From UKL13-3 sp040387195 (lineage in GTDB: Bacteria > Bacteroidota > Bacteroidia > UKL13-3), in NCBI GenBank assembly GCA_040387195.1, contig JAZKEF010000012.1:62001-126000 (forward strand): DNA of 64,000 nt, read 5' to 3'. A model generated the notes under the pieces. The model worked only from the letters and a program-made list of their open reading frames with translations. It was not told the DNA's origin and did not search any database. Positions 9,382 through 18,836 of this stretch are shown here, in pieces. Both the position numbers and the translations under genes were made by a program. Within the stretch, counting starts at the first letter, position 1; each line of letters begins with the position of its first letter.

Positions 9382-11259
9382 ATGAAACAAACCCCGCTAC
9401 TCCTTCTTTTGTTGGCTGCACTTATTGGTGTACACCCGATGTTTGCACAAACAGATAGCTTATACGCCCAGCAATGGAACCGCGATCCTGTATTGAGTTT
9501 ATCTCATACGGCAAGTGCGCAGCGGCAAATTATCACATCCAAACAAATTCAGGCCAGTGGTTATACCCGTTTGAGTGACTTGCTGCAATTGATAGATGGG
9601 TGGACCTTTACAACAAGAGCTGCAGAAGCATGGAGGATGCAAAGTAACGGGACCGGAAGTTACAATAACCAGAATTGGATATTGATGCTGAATGGCCAAA
9701 GAATTGAGTACAACAGATATGAGGCTATTGATATTAACAAACTGGGAATTTCGGTTGCCGATGTTGAGCGGATTGAAGTTGTGAATTCAAGCGGGATGTA
9801 TCTTGGTGAGTTTGCCCAAAATGGATTGATTCAAATTGTGACTAAAAAAAATTCTGAAGGCATCTCCTCACGAACTTATTATGGACAGATGTACATTCCT
9901 GATAATCCAAGAACACTGGAAAACCAATTTGGCTCTGTGATTTACCAAACCTTAGGTTACACCCGAAAGAAGTTTCATATACACGCCTCAACAGGAACAA
10001 ATTCAATTAAATCAGGTCTTCATACTCAATTGGAAGTACAGCATTCGGGTAACAAAATAATGCATCAATTGCAAGCAGGATTATCTGCCATCAATGCATA
10101 TACACCTGAAAATAAATATAAACGGATAGGTTATTTAGGATTGTGGACTATTTCACCCGGACATCAAATCCGATTATCAAGCACATACATTCGTGGAGAG
10201 GATTACATCCGAACCAATAATCAGGTTACCAATACACTTCAGCATCGCTTTTTTAAAGCATACAAATCCGGAAACTTTATCTGGCAAAATGGAGTAGGCA
10301 TAGACTATCTTCATACTCTGGTAAATCTGGTTCACTTACGTTCATTCTATCCACACAGCGAATCTTCAGCATGGATACTTAAACCCTACAGTTCGCTAAA
10401 TATTCCGATAAACCGCAAATTGAATCTGTTTACTGATGTGCAACTTGCCTTTGCCAATCAAAAGGTAGCACCCAAACTTTCAGCGGGATTCAACAAACGC
10501 GTCAGCTTTATCTCAAACTATAGTTTTGTTTTCTCCTACAATGAACATTTACTTGAGGAATTTTTCTTAAATACCATCAACCAACAAATCGGAGTACTTG
10601 AAGGTGCTCCCTATTTTTATAACCCCAAGCAGATAACAGCCGATTTTTACTACAATATCAATTTCGGAAACAGCGTCAAATTAAGTTATAACTCAGGGCT
10701 CAAAAACACATTCGACTTGCCCGATTATCGTTATTCAATTGAAACCTACTCTTTTAGAACTTATTTACAATCCTCAGTCAAACGTGCCACGCACCAGTTC
10801 AATTGGATTAACCGTGTTAACCTGCATTACGATATCCTTAAAAATATGGTAATGGATATAAACTACATGCGTACCGAAATGATAAACTCATGGGATGCGA
10901 ATTTACAAGACATGCCCAAACATAAGTTTACCGTTACCATGCAATACGACTTGCCCAAACGTTACAGTCTTTGGACCCGCAACTACTGGCAATCGGAAAC
11001 AAAGTGGTATAATTATACCAGATACTTCCAGTCTAATCCTTACGACTTATATATCACGCTCCCTTCCATATACACATGGGATTTGGGTATCAGCAAAAAA
11101 CTATATAAAGACTACCTCAACCTGAACATCACTGCACGCAACCTCTTTAACAGCAACGAAAGATACCACCCTATCGGAGCACAATTTGATATTCGTTTCT
11201 CGGCAAGCATCACTGCCAATATTGATGGCCTTTTTGCTTCGCGAGCTGCAAAGCCTTAA
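9382..11259 (+). CDS. TonB-dependent outer-membrane receptor
   Basis: A 625-residue outer-membrane receptor. It has a signal peptide ending at MFAQ, a plug domain (about residues 50-160, with SDLLQLIDGW, ILMLNGQRIE and DVERIEVVNSSG), and a barrel of alternating aromatic strands to the C-terminus. There is no N-terminal carboxypeptidase-like domain and no SusD partner, so it is not a SusC type. The substrate cannot be read from the sequence. It follows the DUF4197 lipoprotein by five bases and precedes cca by nine. Confidence 0.87.
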   Translation: MKQTPLLLLLLAALIGVHPMFAQTDSLYAQQWNRDPVLSLSHTASAQRQIITSKQIQASGYTRLSDLLQLIDGWTFTTRAAEAWRMQSNGTGSYNNQNWILMLNGQRIEYNRYEAIDINKLGISVADVERIEVVNSSGMYLGEFAQNGLIQIVTKKNSEGISSRTYYGQMYIPDNPRTLENQFGSVIYQTLGYTRKKFHIHASTGTNSIKSGLHTQLEVQHSGNKIMHQLQAGLSAINAYTPENKYKRIGYLGLWTISPGHQIRLSSTYIRGEDYIRTNNQVTNTLQHRFFKAYKSGNFIWQNGVGIDYLHTLVNLVHLRSFYPHSESSAWILKPYSSLNIPINRKLNLFTDVQLAFANQKVAPKLSAGFNKRVSFISNYSFVFSYNEHLLEEFFLNTINQQIGVLEGAPYFYNPKQITADFYYNINFGNSVKLSYNSGLKNTFDLPDYRYSIETYSFRTYLQSSVKRATHQFNWINRVNLHYDILKNMVMDINYMRTEMINSWDANLQDMPKHKFTVTMQYDLPKRYSLWTRNYWQSETKWYNYTRYFQSNPYDLYITLPSIYTWDLGISKKLYKDYLNLNITARNLFNSNERYHPIGAQFDIRFSASITANIDGLFASRAAKP

Positions 11260-11264
11260 CTTCG
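11257..11264 (+). promoter_or_regulatory. Candidate -7 promoter element TAnnTTCG before cca
   Basis: TAACTTCG four bases upstream of the GTG start of the CCA enzyme. It matches the recurrent variant TAnnTTCG seen at other starts in this window. No clear -33 TTTG is present, and it lies just after the stop of the receptor gene, so it may be an internal promoter. Confidence 0.3.
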
Positions 11265-11268
11265 CCTT

Positions 11269-12681
11269 GTGAACCTTGAACTAAATCCTTCCATTTTTAA
11301 AACGATTGCCAAACTTGCCAACGAAAAAAACATCGAAGCATACGTTGTGGGCGGTTATGTGCGCGATCTGTTTTTACAACGCGACTCCAAAGACATTGAC
11401 ATTGTGGTTTTGGGAGATGGAATAGAACTGGCCAAGGCACTATCTGAAAAAATACCGGGAAGCCAGTTTGCATTTTTCAAAAATTTTGGAACAGCAATGG
11501 TAAAGCATAAAGATTGGGAAGTTGAATTTGTAGGCGCACGCAAAGAATCCTATTCTCACAACTCTCGCAAACCTACTGTATTACCAGGTTCTCTAACCGA
11601 TGACCAGAACCGCAGGGATTTTACCATCAATACACTTGCCCTCAGTTTGCAAATGCACAATTATGGCGAGCTTGTGGATCCGTTCAACGGTATTGCCGAT
11701 ATTGAATCCAACATCATCCGCACCCCGCTTGATCCGGATGTGACATTTAGTGATGACCCGTTGCGTATGATGCGTGCAATCAGGTTTGCCTCGCAATTGC
11801 AGTTCGACATTCTGGATGAAACCTATGAATCTATTAAAAAAAATATAGCGCGCATCCAAATCATTTCGGGAGAACGAATTGCTGAAGAGTTGAATAAAAT
11901 TATGCTTTCGCCAAAACCTTCCCGCGGGTTAAAGCTGCTTTTTGATTCTGGATTGCTTCAACTTATTTTTCCTGAACTGGCCGCCCTACAAGGAGTAGAA
12001 ACCATAGAAGGTAAAGCTCATAAAGATAATTTCTACCACACCTTAATGGTAGTGGACAATATTAGCCACGAAACACAAGACCTTTGGTTGCGATGGGCTG
12101 CTTTACTCCACGATATAGCCAAACCTGCTACCAAACGTTTTACAACAGGTGAAGGCTGGACCTTTCATGGACATGAGGACAAAGGCAGTAGAATGGTTTC
12201 TAAAATTTTCAGAAAGTTGAAACTGCCCCTTAACGAAAAGATGAAATTTGTGGAAAAGATGGTTGCACTTCACCACCGTCCAAAAGCGCTGGCTGAAGAT
12301 GGAGTTACCGATTCGGCCATTCGAAGGCTTATTGTTGATGCCGGAGATGACCTTGAAGATTTGTTCACACTTTGCAGGGCTGATATGACATCTGCTAACC
12401 TCAAAAAAATTGATTATTACCGAAACAACCTGAAACTGGTGCAGCAGCAGGTGGCAGATGTATCGGAAAGAGATGCCCTGCGTAATTTCCAGCCACCGGT
12501 TACAGGTGAAGATATTATGCAGATTTTCGGATTAGGCCCTTCAAAAGAGGTGGGCATCATTAAAACGGAAATACGCGAAGCCATTCTGGAAGGTAAAATC
12601 CGTAACAACAGGGAAGAAGCACTCAAGTTAATGTTTGACAAGGCTGCGGAACTGGGATTAAATCCAATAGGTAAAAACTGA
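11269..12681 (+). CDS. cca: CCA tRNA nucleotidyltransferase with HD domain
   Basis: A 470-residue class II nucleotidyltransferase that adds or repairs the 3' CCA of tRNAs. The head domain carries VVGGYVRD and the metal-binding DIDIV; RRDFTINTLA follows. An HD phosphohydrolase domain begins near residue 260 with YHTLMV and LLHDIAKP. The one tRNA gene in this window does not encode CCA, so the activity is needed. The start is GTG at 11269, which places the conserved VVGGYVRD near residue 26. Confidence 0.92.
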   Translation: MNLELNPSIFKTIAKLANEKNIEAYVVGGYVRDLFLQRDSKDIDIVVLGDGIELAKALSEKIPGSQFAFFKNFGTAMVKHKDWEVEFVGARKESYSHNSRKPTVLPGSLTDDQNRRDFTINTLALSLQMHNYGELVDPFNGIADIESNIIRTPLDPDVTFSDDPLRMMRAIRFASQLQFDILDETYESIKKNIARIQIISGERIAEELNKIMLSPKPSRGLKLLFDSGLLQLIFPELAALQGVETIEGKAHKDNFYHTLMVVDNISHETQDLWLRWAALLHDIAKPATKRFTTGEGWTFHGHEDKGSRMVSKIFRKLKLPLNEKMKFVEKMVALHHRPKALAEDGVTDSAIRRLIVDAGDDLEDLFTLCRADMTSANLKKIDYYRNNLKLVQQQVADVSERDALRNFQPPVTGEDIMQIFGLGPSKEVGIIKTEIREAILEGKIRNNREEALKLMFDKAAELGLNPIGKN

Positions 12682-12689
12682 ATTCTACC

Positions 12690-12697
12690 TATATTCG
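12690..12697 (+). promoter_or_regulatory. Candidate -7 promoter element TAnnTTCG before the M48 gene
   Basis: TATATTCG followed by CATC, 18 bases upstream of the ATG of the M48 protease gene. It is one of a set of such elements near gene starts here. Confidence 0.4.
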
Positions 12698-12715
12698 CAT
12701 CATAATATTTTTTCT

Positions 12716-13585
12716 ATGAAAATACGTTCGCTTGTGCTTTCTGTTTTAGCGTTTTGCATTATAGCTTTTGTCGCTTTTTCTGTTTCTTCCTGCCAAACCA
12801 AAGGAGAAAATGATGATTCAACTTATATTGATCCTTGTGGTGGCAAAGCTCCCGGAGGAATCAAAACTTCTCTTATCTCAACCGATCAGGATATTGCCAT
12901 GGGACAAAACAGCGTGCAGCAGATAGAGTCCGATCCTGCTACCTACCCTGTATTGGATTCGGCTACCAACAGCGCAGCTTATGCTCATATTTACCGCATC
13001 CGCAATAACATCTTAAATTCAGGAAAAGTATACTTCAAAAACGTTTTTCCATGGAGAGTACGTATTATTAAAGACGACAGTACATTAAATGCATTTTGTA
13101 CCCCAGGTGGATATATTTACGTTTATACAGGTATCATTAAATACTTGGATAATGAAACCCAGCTTGCCGGTGTAATGGGCCATGAAATTGCACATGCCGA
13201 CAGACGCCATGGTGCCAACCAGATGGTTACGCAGTACGGAGCATCTTTATTAATTGAAATCCTTACCAGTGGAACCTCACAACAATTGGCAGGTCTGGCA
13301 GCAAACTTATTGTTGCTCAAATATGGCCGTGCCGATGAAACGGAAGCAGATGACTATTCGGTGCGTTATTTATTGGGAACTGAATACGACCCTCAGGGTG
13401 CTAAATATTTTTTTCAAAAAATAAGCAGTCAGGGCGGACAACAAATTCCGGAGTTTCTAAGCACCCATCCCAATCCGGATAACAGGGTTTTAAACATTGA
13501 AGAAACCTGGAAATGCCTTGGTAGTGGCGGAAACACGCAAACCTTCGACCAGCGGTATGCACAATTTAAGAGCGTTCTTCCATAA
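12716..13585 (+). CDS. M48 family metalloprotease lipoprotein
   Basis: A 289-residue zinc protease of the BepA/LoiP/Oma1 kind. The lipoprotein signal ends in VSSC, with Cys26 the likely lipidated residue. The zinc site is HEIAH at 156-160 and Glu208 of ETEAD; the family sequence LSTHPNPDNRV follows near residue 240. It probably cleaves misfolded envelope proteins in the periplasm. Upstream lies a TATATTCG -7-like element, consistent with its own promoter. Confidence 0.92.
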   Translation: MKIRSLVLSVLAFCIIAFVAFSVSSCQTKGENDDSTYIDPCGGKAPGGIKTSLISTDQDIAMGQNSVQQIESDPATYPVLDSATNSAAYAHIYRIRNNILNSGKVYFKNVFPWRVRIIKDDSTLNAFCTPGGYIYVYTGIIKYLDNETQLAGVMGHEIAHADRRHGANQMVTQYGASLLIEILTSGTSQQLAGLAANLLLLKYGRADETEADDYSVRYLLGTEYDPQGAKYFFQKISSQGGQQIPEFLSTHPNPDNRVLNIEETWKCLGSGGNTQTFDQRYAQFKSVLP

Positions 13586-13664
13586 TCAAGGGAGTATCAT
13601 TCCTGATTGTCAAATTTTTATCACCTATTTTTTTTTCTTGTATTGGCAACCTTGAACACCTAAA

Positions 13665-14240
13665 TTGGGTCTTATAATCAAATTCCCACTAGTGAAAGCC
13701 ATCAAGGAATTAACCGAAGCAGAAATCGTTTATCGTTGCTTACAGCAGGATACACTCGCTCAAAACGAGTTGTACCGCAGGTATGCAGGGAAGATGATGG
13801 CTGTGTGCATGCGATATGCACGCAATCGGGATGCCGCGGCCGATATCATGCAGGATGGTTTTGTAAAGGTATTTATCAACCTCAAATCCTTTAAGGGAGA
13901 GGGCTCTTTTGAAGGGTGGATAAAACGCATCATGATCAATACGGCACTTAAACAGTACCGTAAGGATTTAAAATTCAAAAATGATGTAGATATAGATAGC
14001 GCTTATGGCGTCACCTTCGAGAGTGATATCGTAAGCCGGCTTTCTGCCAAAGAACTGATGGGCCATATTCAGGAACTTCCTGATGGCTATCGAACCATCT
14101 TCAACTTATACGTTGTTGAGGGATTCCAGCACAATGAAATTGGGGAATTACTGGGTATATCGGAAGGGACCTCGAAGTCGCAACTTTCGCGTGCCCGCAA
14201 CTATTTAATGCAAACGATTAAAAAAGACTATAAAAGCTAA
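13665..14240 (+). CDS. ECF-type RNA polymerase sigma-70 factor
   Basis: A protein of about 190 residues with sigma region 2 (NELYRRYAGKMMAVCMRY, AADIMQDGFVKVF, GSFEGWIKRI) and region 4 (ELPDGYRTIFNLYVVEG, HNEIGELLGISEGTSKSQLSRAR), and no region 3, which is the ECF layout. The open frame starts with TTG at 13665; a GTG at 13692 (VKAIKELTEAE) is an equally likely start, giving 182 residues. It ends five bases before a membrane protein with an anti-sigma-like N-terminus, so that protein is the natural candidate for its regulator. Confidence 0.92.
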   Translation: MGLIIKFPLVKAIKELTEAEIVYRCLQQDTLAQNELYRRYAGKMMAVCMRYARNRDAAADIMQDGFVKVFINLKSFKGEGSFEGWIKRIMINTALKQYRKDLKFKNDVDIDSAYGVTFESDIVSRLSAKELMGHIQELPDGYRTIFNLYVVEGFQHNEIGELLGISEGTSKSQLSRARNYLMQTIKKDYKS

Positions 14241-14245
14241 CCGTC

Positions 14246-15982
14246 ATGGAACGCAACGAACACGACATATTTGACCAACTGGTGAGAGAGAAGCTTTCCG
14301 GTTATACCGAGCCGCCTGAGCCGGCATGGATTAAAAATATTCATGCAAAGAAAAGCCGCGTGATTAACTTGTACCATCTGTACCGGTTGATGCTGATTAC
14401 CGCTTTGGTGGGTGCAGGGATATTTGCATCCGTTCAATTCGTGCCTTACAGCAACAGCATTCAATCTGTAAGTAACCAAGCTTCTGAAAGCACTTTAACT
14501 TCTCAAAGTGCCGATAAGCAACCAACCAATGGGATGGCTACTGGGTATTCCTCTGATCAGGCCAATACAATTCCTGTAGGCTCTCCACTTCTCAATATAT
14601 TTTCTACCTCAGGCAATCAGTTTAACCCTGAATCAAACAACTCTCCATTCAGATCGGGAAATAACCATACAACCAAACCGGGCAATGTTAATATCGATAA
14701 TCAATTATCCAAACACCCACATCAAACAACACAACCCAAACCTTCACCAGCAGGTGAATCATACCTCATTGAAGCTCCGAAAGCGACCGATGTGGAACCA
14801 CAAACCAAACCCATTGAGCAGGAAGAGTCGAAAGATGCGGACGGAAAAGATGCTTCAAGCAGCTGCAACGCCTCGTTTGAATACTTCACCTCATACACCG
14901 GAGAGATTAATTTCGCCAATACATCATCCGTTTCTCCGAATGGAACCATCAGCTGGACCTTTGGCGATGGTCTGGAATCGGACGAATCGGAACCGGTACA
15001 CCAATACAAAACTACCGGCAATTATGAGGTTACACTTTATGTAAAAGATAATAAAACCGGATGTGAGGATAGGATCAGCAAAAACATTACCTATAAAAAC
15101 CCGAATGATAAAACCACTCCCATTACCATTAGTGGTGAGTTGTACGCAGGAACAACTCCGGTTAAAAACGGACGGGTTGAATTATACCAATATGATTTGA
15201 AAAAAGGAGGGTTTGTATTAACGAACAGCTTCCGCACTTCTCAATCGGGCTCATACAGTGTGCATATTAACCGAAATGAACGATACCTGTTAAAAGGCAT
15301 TCCGAGCGATGATATGCAAGATTACTTACCTGCTTTCTGGGGTAACAGTGAATATATAGAAGATGCCTCAGAAATTGTGATAATGCCTTCTGAAAAAGAC
15401 AACCTCATTGGGTACAATATTGAATTGGCATTAGGTGAAAAACAACAAGCAGATCCTGATATCAAAGATCCAGTTGCCTCAAACACTGACCAGAATGTAT
15501 TGCTGTTAGATGGAAACAATAATGTAATTGGTGTTGGAACAGTTGATGCCAGCGGTCATTATTCTTTCAGCGGCAATATCCCTCCGGGAGATTATAAGGT
15601 ACTAAACCCAGCAACAGGTGTAACCACAGCCAAAACAGTGCCCGGAGGAGGAAATGGCACCATTTCAGGCAGCATCTTTGATAAAGGAAGGTCTCCGGCA
15701 TCAAGTGGTACTGAGGAAACAGTAAGTGTTTACCCGAATCCTGCAGGGAACACCGTTAACTTTGGTATTAACAGCACTACAGATGAAAATGCTACCATTA
15801 TTATCATGAATGCTGCGGGAGTTGAATTATCCAGAAAACAGGTAGTCATTACATCAGGATTTAACCAAACACAATACGACCTAACCCATTACTCTCCGGG
15901 CATCTATTATGTGCTGGTGTTTAAAGGAACCCAACAGGTATTAAGTAACCGATTGGTAAAAATGGCTGATGCATCCAAATAG
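14246..15982 (+). CDS. Membrane-anchored PKD-domain protein with type IX sorting domain; possible anti-sigma partner
   Basis: A 578-residue protein. Residues 1-43 are charged and would be cytoplasmic, with the pattern DIFDQLVREKL...PPEPAW that resembles short N-terminal regions of proteins paired with ECF sigma factors in this phylum. One membrane helix spans about residues 44-66. A Ser/Asn/Pro-rich linker leads to a PKD domain (about 205-285, with FGDG and HQYKTTGNYEVTLYV), two carboxypeptidase-regulatory-like beta segments, and a type IX C-terminal sorting domain (VSVYPNPAGNTV to the end, about 495-570). A sorting domain behind an uncleaved signal anchor is unusual. Regulation of the sigma factor is inferred from position and topology only. 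Confidence 0.75.
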   Translation: MERNEHDIFDQLVREKLSGYTEPPEPAWIKNIHAKKSRVINLYHLYRLMLITALVGAGIFASVQFVPYSNSIQSVSNQASESTLTSQSADKQPTNGMATGYSSDQANTIPVGSPLLNIFSTSGNQFNPESNNSPFRSGNNHTTKPGNVNIDNQLSKHPHQTTQPKPSPAGESYLIEAPKATDVEPQTKPIEQEESKDADGKDASSSCNASFEYFTSYTGEINFANTSSVSPNGTISWTFGDGLESDESEPVHQYKTTGNYEVTLYVKDNKTGCEDRISKNITYKNPNDKTTPITISGELYAGTTPVKNGRVELYQYDLKKGGFVLTNSFRTSQSGSYSVHINRNERYLLKGIPSDDMQDYLPAFWGNSEYIEDASEIVIMPSEKDNLIGYNIELALGEKQQADPDIKDPVASNTDQNVLLLDGNNNVIGVGTVDASGHYSFSGNIPPGDYKVLNPATGVTTAKTVPGGGNGTISGSIFDKGRSPASSGTEETVSVYPNPAGNTVNFGINSTTDENATIIIMNAAGVELSRKQVVITSGFNQTQYDLTHYSPGIYYVLVFKGTQQVLSNRLVKMADASK

Positions 15983-15997
15983 AAACTATTTAAAAGC

Positions 15998-16035
15998 AAA
16001 AAAAATGCAGCCCCGATTGGAGCTGCATTTTTTTT
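15998..16035. terminator. Bidirectional terminator between the PKD protein gene and valS
   Basis: AAAAAATGCAGC and GCTGCATTTTTT flank a ten-base loop, so the hairpin has a T-tract on both strands. It sits between two convergent genes and can serve both. Confidence 0.85.
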
Positions 16036-16050
16036 GCGCTTTCAGTAATC

Positions 16051-18720
16051 TTACAATGTTGTTAAATTACCTTTTATAATCTCCATCTTGGCGGCAGCAT
16101 CTGCACGTTTCTGGCGCTCCTTCTCAACCAATTCGGGTTTGGCATTGGCCACAAATTTCTCGTTGCTCAACTTTGCATCTACCGATTTTAAGAACCCATC
16201 AAGGTACTCCAACTCTTTGGTGAGTTTTTCCTTTTCCGCTTCCGCATCAATTTCAATATTGAGGTGAATATATACCTCATCTGTTGCAACCTGAATGGCT
16301 GTTGTACCTTCTACTTTCTCCTTTACAAAAGATAACTCACTTATATTGGCCAGCTTTTTAATCAGGAACTCCGCTACCTCATATGTTTTAGGGTTGGTTG
16401 ATTTAATGGCAATGGCAAATGTTTCTTTCGGGCTTATTCCTTTTGAATTACGCAACTCTCTGATTTTTGTTATTGCCTCAAACGCTTTATCCAATTGAAT
16501 AGCATCTACAGTTGCTACAACAGGATATGAAGCCACACAAATGGATTCCCCATCCTTACGTTCAACTATATTCTGCCATATTTCTTCCGTCACAAAAGGC
16601 ATAAATGGATGCAATACCTTCATAAGTTCCTCAAAGTATTGTATGGTTTGATTGAAGGTTGATTCATTAATCGGCTTACCAAACTCGGGTTTAATCATCT
16701 CGAGGTACCAGGCACAGAAATCGTCCCAGATGAGTTTGTATATCATCATCAAAACTTCACTCAGTTTGTAGTCGGTATATTTCCCTTCAATCTCTGTGAG
16801 GGCACTGCCCAATCTCCCGGCAAACCAATCAGCGCTCAGTTGGTTGCTTTTAAGAATCTCCCCGCTGAACTCTGCATCAGGTTTAACTTCCCATCCATTT
16901 ACCAAACGGAAGGCGTTCCAGATTTTATTGGAGAAATTACGCCCCTGTTCAACCAGAGATTCATCGAACAAAATATCATTTCCTGCTGGTGAACATAACA
17001 ACATTCCCATGCGCACACCATCCGCACCATACTGAGCAATCAAATCCAACGGATCGGGCGAATTACCCAGTGATTTGCTCATCTTCCTGCGCTGTTTATC
17101 TCGAACAATACCTGTATAGTATACGTTGCTGAAAGGCTTCTCTCCCATCCACTCATAACCGGCCATAATCATACGGGCTACCCAAAAGAACATAATTTCG
17201 GGAGCTGTTACCAAATCATTGGTGGGGTAAAAATATTTAATGTCTTCATTACCCTTATGCTTAAATCCGTCAAATACACTGATAGGCCACAACCACGAAG
17301 AAAACCAGGTATCAAGAACGTCCTCATCCTGACGCAATTGGCCAAATGAGAATTGAGAATTACGAATTGAGAATTTTGCGATAGCTTCATCCTCAGATTT
17401 AGCCACTACAAAACTACCATCCGGTGCGTACCAAGCAGGGATTTGTTGTCCCCACCATAACTGACGGCTGATGCACCAATCCTTGATATTATCGATCCAA
17501 TGTTTGTAGGTATTTTTCATATTGGCAGGATGGAACTTGATTTCATCGCTCATTACCGCCTCCAATACCTGAGGATTTTTAGCAACAAACTTTTTCATAT
17601 CCACCCACCATTGCAGGGTGAGGCGAGGTTCAATAACGGCACCCGTACGCTCACTGGTTCCTACCTGATTTTTATACTCTTCAATTTTAGCAATATGTCC
17701 AGCTTCTTCCAGATCAATCGCTATTTGTTTCCTTACAGCAAAACGGTCTTTTCCGATATAGCGGTCATCCAGTGCTTTTTCATTCAGCAAACCATCTTCG
17801 GTTAAAATATCAATTACTTCCAGGTTATACTTTTTACCTAAGTCATAATCATTCTTGTCGTGCGCGGGTGTAACCTTTAAACAACCGGTACCAAAATCCA
17901 TTGTTACATACTCGTCAGCAATGATTTCAATTTCGCGGTTGATAAACGGAATGTTCACCTTTTTACCAATCAGATGTTTGAATCGTTCATCACTAGGATT
18001 AACACAAATGGCCGAATCGGCCAGAATGGTTTCGGGGCGGGTTGTTGCAATGGTCACAAATTCGGATTCCGGATTTGTGATTTCGGATTTAGAATTTTCC
18101 GTCAGAAAATATTTGATATAATACAATTTACTGTTTACATCTTTATGAATTACCTCTTCATCGCTGAGAGCTGTTTTTCCTTGCGGATCCCAGTTTACCA
18201 TGCGCAATTCGCGGTAGATTAATCCTTTTTCGTACAGGTCAATAAACACTTCGATTACTGAATCACTCAGGCTTTCTTCCATGGTAAAACGGGTTCGGTC
18301 CCAATCACAGCTTGCTCCCAGCTTTTCCAATTGTTTAAGGATAATACCTCCGTATTTTTCTTTCCACTCCCATGCATACTTCAAAAAATCCTCACGGCTC
18401 AGGTCCGATTTTTTGATTCCACGGTCGCGCAACATCTGAACAACCTTGGCTTCGGTAGCAATACTGGCATGATCGGTTCCAGGTACCCAACAGGCATTTT
18501 TACCTTGCATACGGGCTCGTCTGATCAATACATCCTGTATGGTATTGTTGAGCATATGTCCCATGTGCAGCACGCCTGTAACATTTGGAGGTGGAATCAC
18601 AACTGTAAATGGTTCGCGATCATCTGGTGTAGCATGGAAATAGCGATTTTGTAACCAGTATTGATACCATTTTTCTTCAATGGCCTGAGGTGAATATGTT
18701 TTAGGTAGTTCGTTGCTCAT
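16051..18720 (-). CDS. valS: Valyl-tRNA synthetase
   Basis: An 889-residue class I aminoacyl-tRNA synthetase. The HIGH-type motif is PPPNVTGVLHMGHM, the KMSKS motif is RRKMSKSLGN, and the editing-domain and anticodon-binding regions and a C-terminal coiled-coil arm (LTKELEYLDGFLKSVDAKL) are present. The ATG at 18720 gives the family's usual N-terminus MSNELPKTYSPQAIEEKWY; an upstream extension to 18786 would lie over a promoter-like element and the rplS terminator. Two loops carry in-frame simple-repeat inserts, ENSKSEITNPESEF and SIRNSQF, that are not typical of the family. Confidence 0.96.
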   Translation of the reverse strand: MSNELPKTYSPQAIEEKWYQYWLQNRYFHATPDDREPFTVVIPPPNVTGVLHMGHMLNNTIQDVLIRRARMQGKNACWVPGTDHASIATEAKVVQMLRDRGIKKSDLSREDFLKYAWEWKEKYGGIILKQLEKLGASCDWDRTRFTMEESLSDSVIEVFIDLYEKGLIYRELRMVNWDPQGKTALSDEEVIHKDVNSKLYYIKYFLTENSKSEITNPESEFVTIATTRPETILADSAICVNPSDERFKHLIGKKVNIPFINREIEIIADEYVTMDFGTGCLKVTPAHDKNDYDLGKKYNLEVIDILTEDGLLNEKALDDRYIGKDRFAVRKQIAIDLEEAGHIAKIEEYKNQVGTSERTGAVIEPRLTLQWWVDMKKFVAKNPQVLEAVMSDEIKFHPANMKNTYKHWIDNIKDWCISRQLWWGQQIPAWYAPDGSFVVAKSEDEAIAKFSIRNSQFSFGQLRQDEDVLDTWFSSWLWPISVFDGFKHKGNEDIKYFYPTNDLVTAPEIMFFWVARMIMAGYEWMGEKPFSNVYYTGIVRDKQRRKMSKSLGNSPDPLDLIAQYGADGVRMGMLLCSPAGNDILFDESLVEQGRNFSNKIWNAFRLVNGWEVKPDAEFSGEILKSNQLSADWFAGRLGSALTEIEGKYTDYKLSEVLMMIYKLIWDDFCAWYLEMIKPEFGKPINESTFNQTIQYFEELMKVLHPFMPFVTEEIWQNIVERKDGESICVASYPVVATVDAIQLDKAFEAITKIRELRNSKGISPKETFAIAIKSTNPKTYEVAEFLIKKLANISELSFVKEKVEGTTAIQVATDEVYIHLNIEIDAEAEKEKLTKELEYLDGFLKSVDAKLSNEKFVANAKPELVEKERQKRADAAAKMEIIKGNLTTL
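17346..17376. repeat. AATTGAGAAT-type simple repeat inside valS
   Basis: Three near copies of AGAATTGAGAAT/ACGAATTGAGAAT run through the valS coding region, encoding SIRNSQF on the minus strand in the variable segment just before the QDEDVLDTWFSS motif. The repeat keeps the frame open. Confidence 0.7.
18055..18098. repeat. ATTCGGATT-type simple repeat inside valS
   Basis: Degenerate copies of ATTCGGATT/ATTTCGGATTTAGAATT lie in the valS coding region. On the coding strand they give ENSKSEITNPESEF, immediately before FVTIATTRPET, the conserved start of the editing-domain strand. In-frame and outside the conserved core. Confidence 0.65.
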
Positions 18721-18730
18721 ATATTGGGTT

Positions 18731-18738
18731 CGAAAATA
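18731..18738 (-). promoter_or_regulatory. Candidate -7 promoter element TAnnTTCG before valS
   Basis: TATTTTCG on the minus strand, ten bases upstream of the valS ATG at 18720. It supports that start over the longer reading frame. Confidence 0.4.
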
Positions 18739-18774
18739 CGGTGAGAATTTGTGGATTGGAAATGAAATAAAAGC

Positions 18775-18806
18775 AAAAAACCCCATCGGCTTGTGAGCTG
18801 ATAGGG
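18775..18806 (-). terminator. Rho-independent terminator after rplS
   Basis: On the minus strand CCCTATCAGCT, a CACA loop and AGCCGATGGGG form an 11-position stem with one mismatch and one G-U pair, followed by TTTTTT. It lies 31 bases past the rplS stop and separates the rpsP-rplS operon from valS. Confidence 0.8.
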
Positions 18807-18836
18807 CAATTTTGCAATTTAACTATGAAAAAAAAA

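Noticed and set aside
18721..18786. Longer valS with a 22-residue N-terminal extension
   Set aside because: The extension would run over the rplS terminator and a -7-like element; ATG 18720 gives the family N-terminus.
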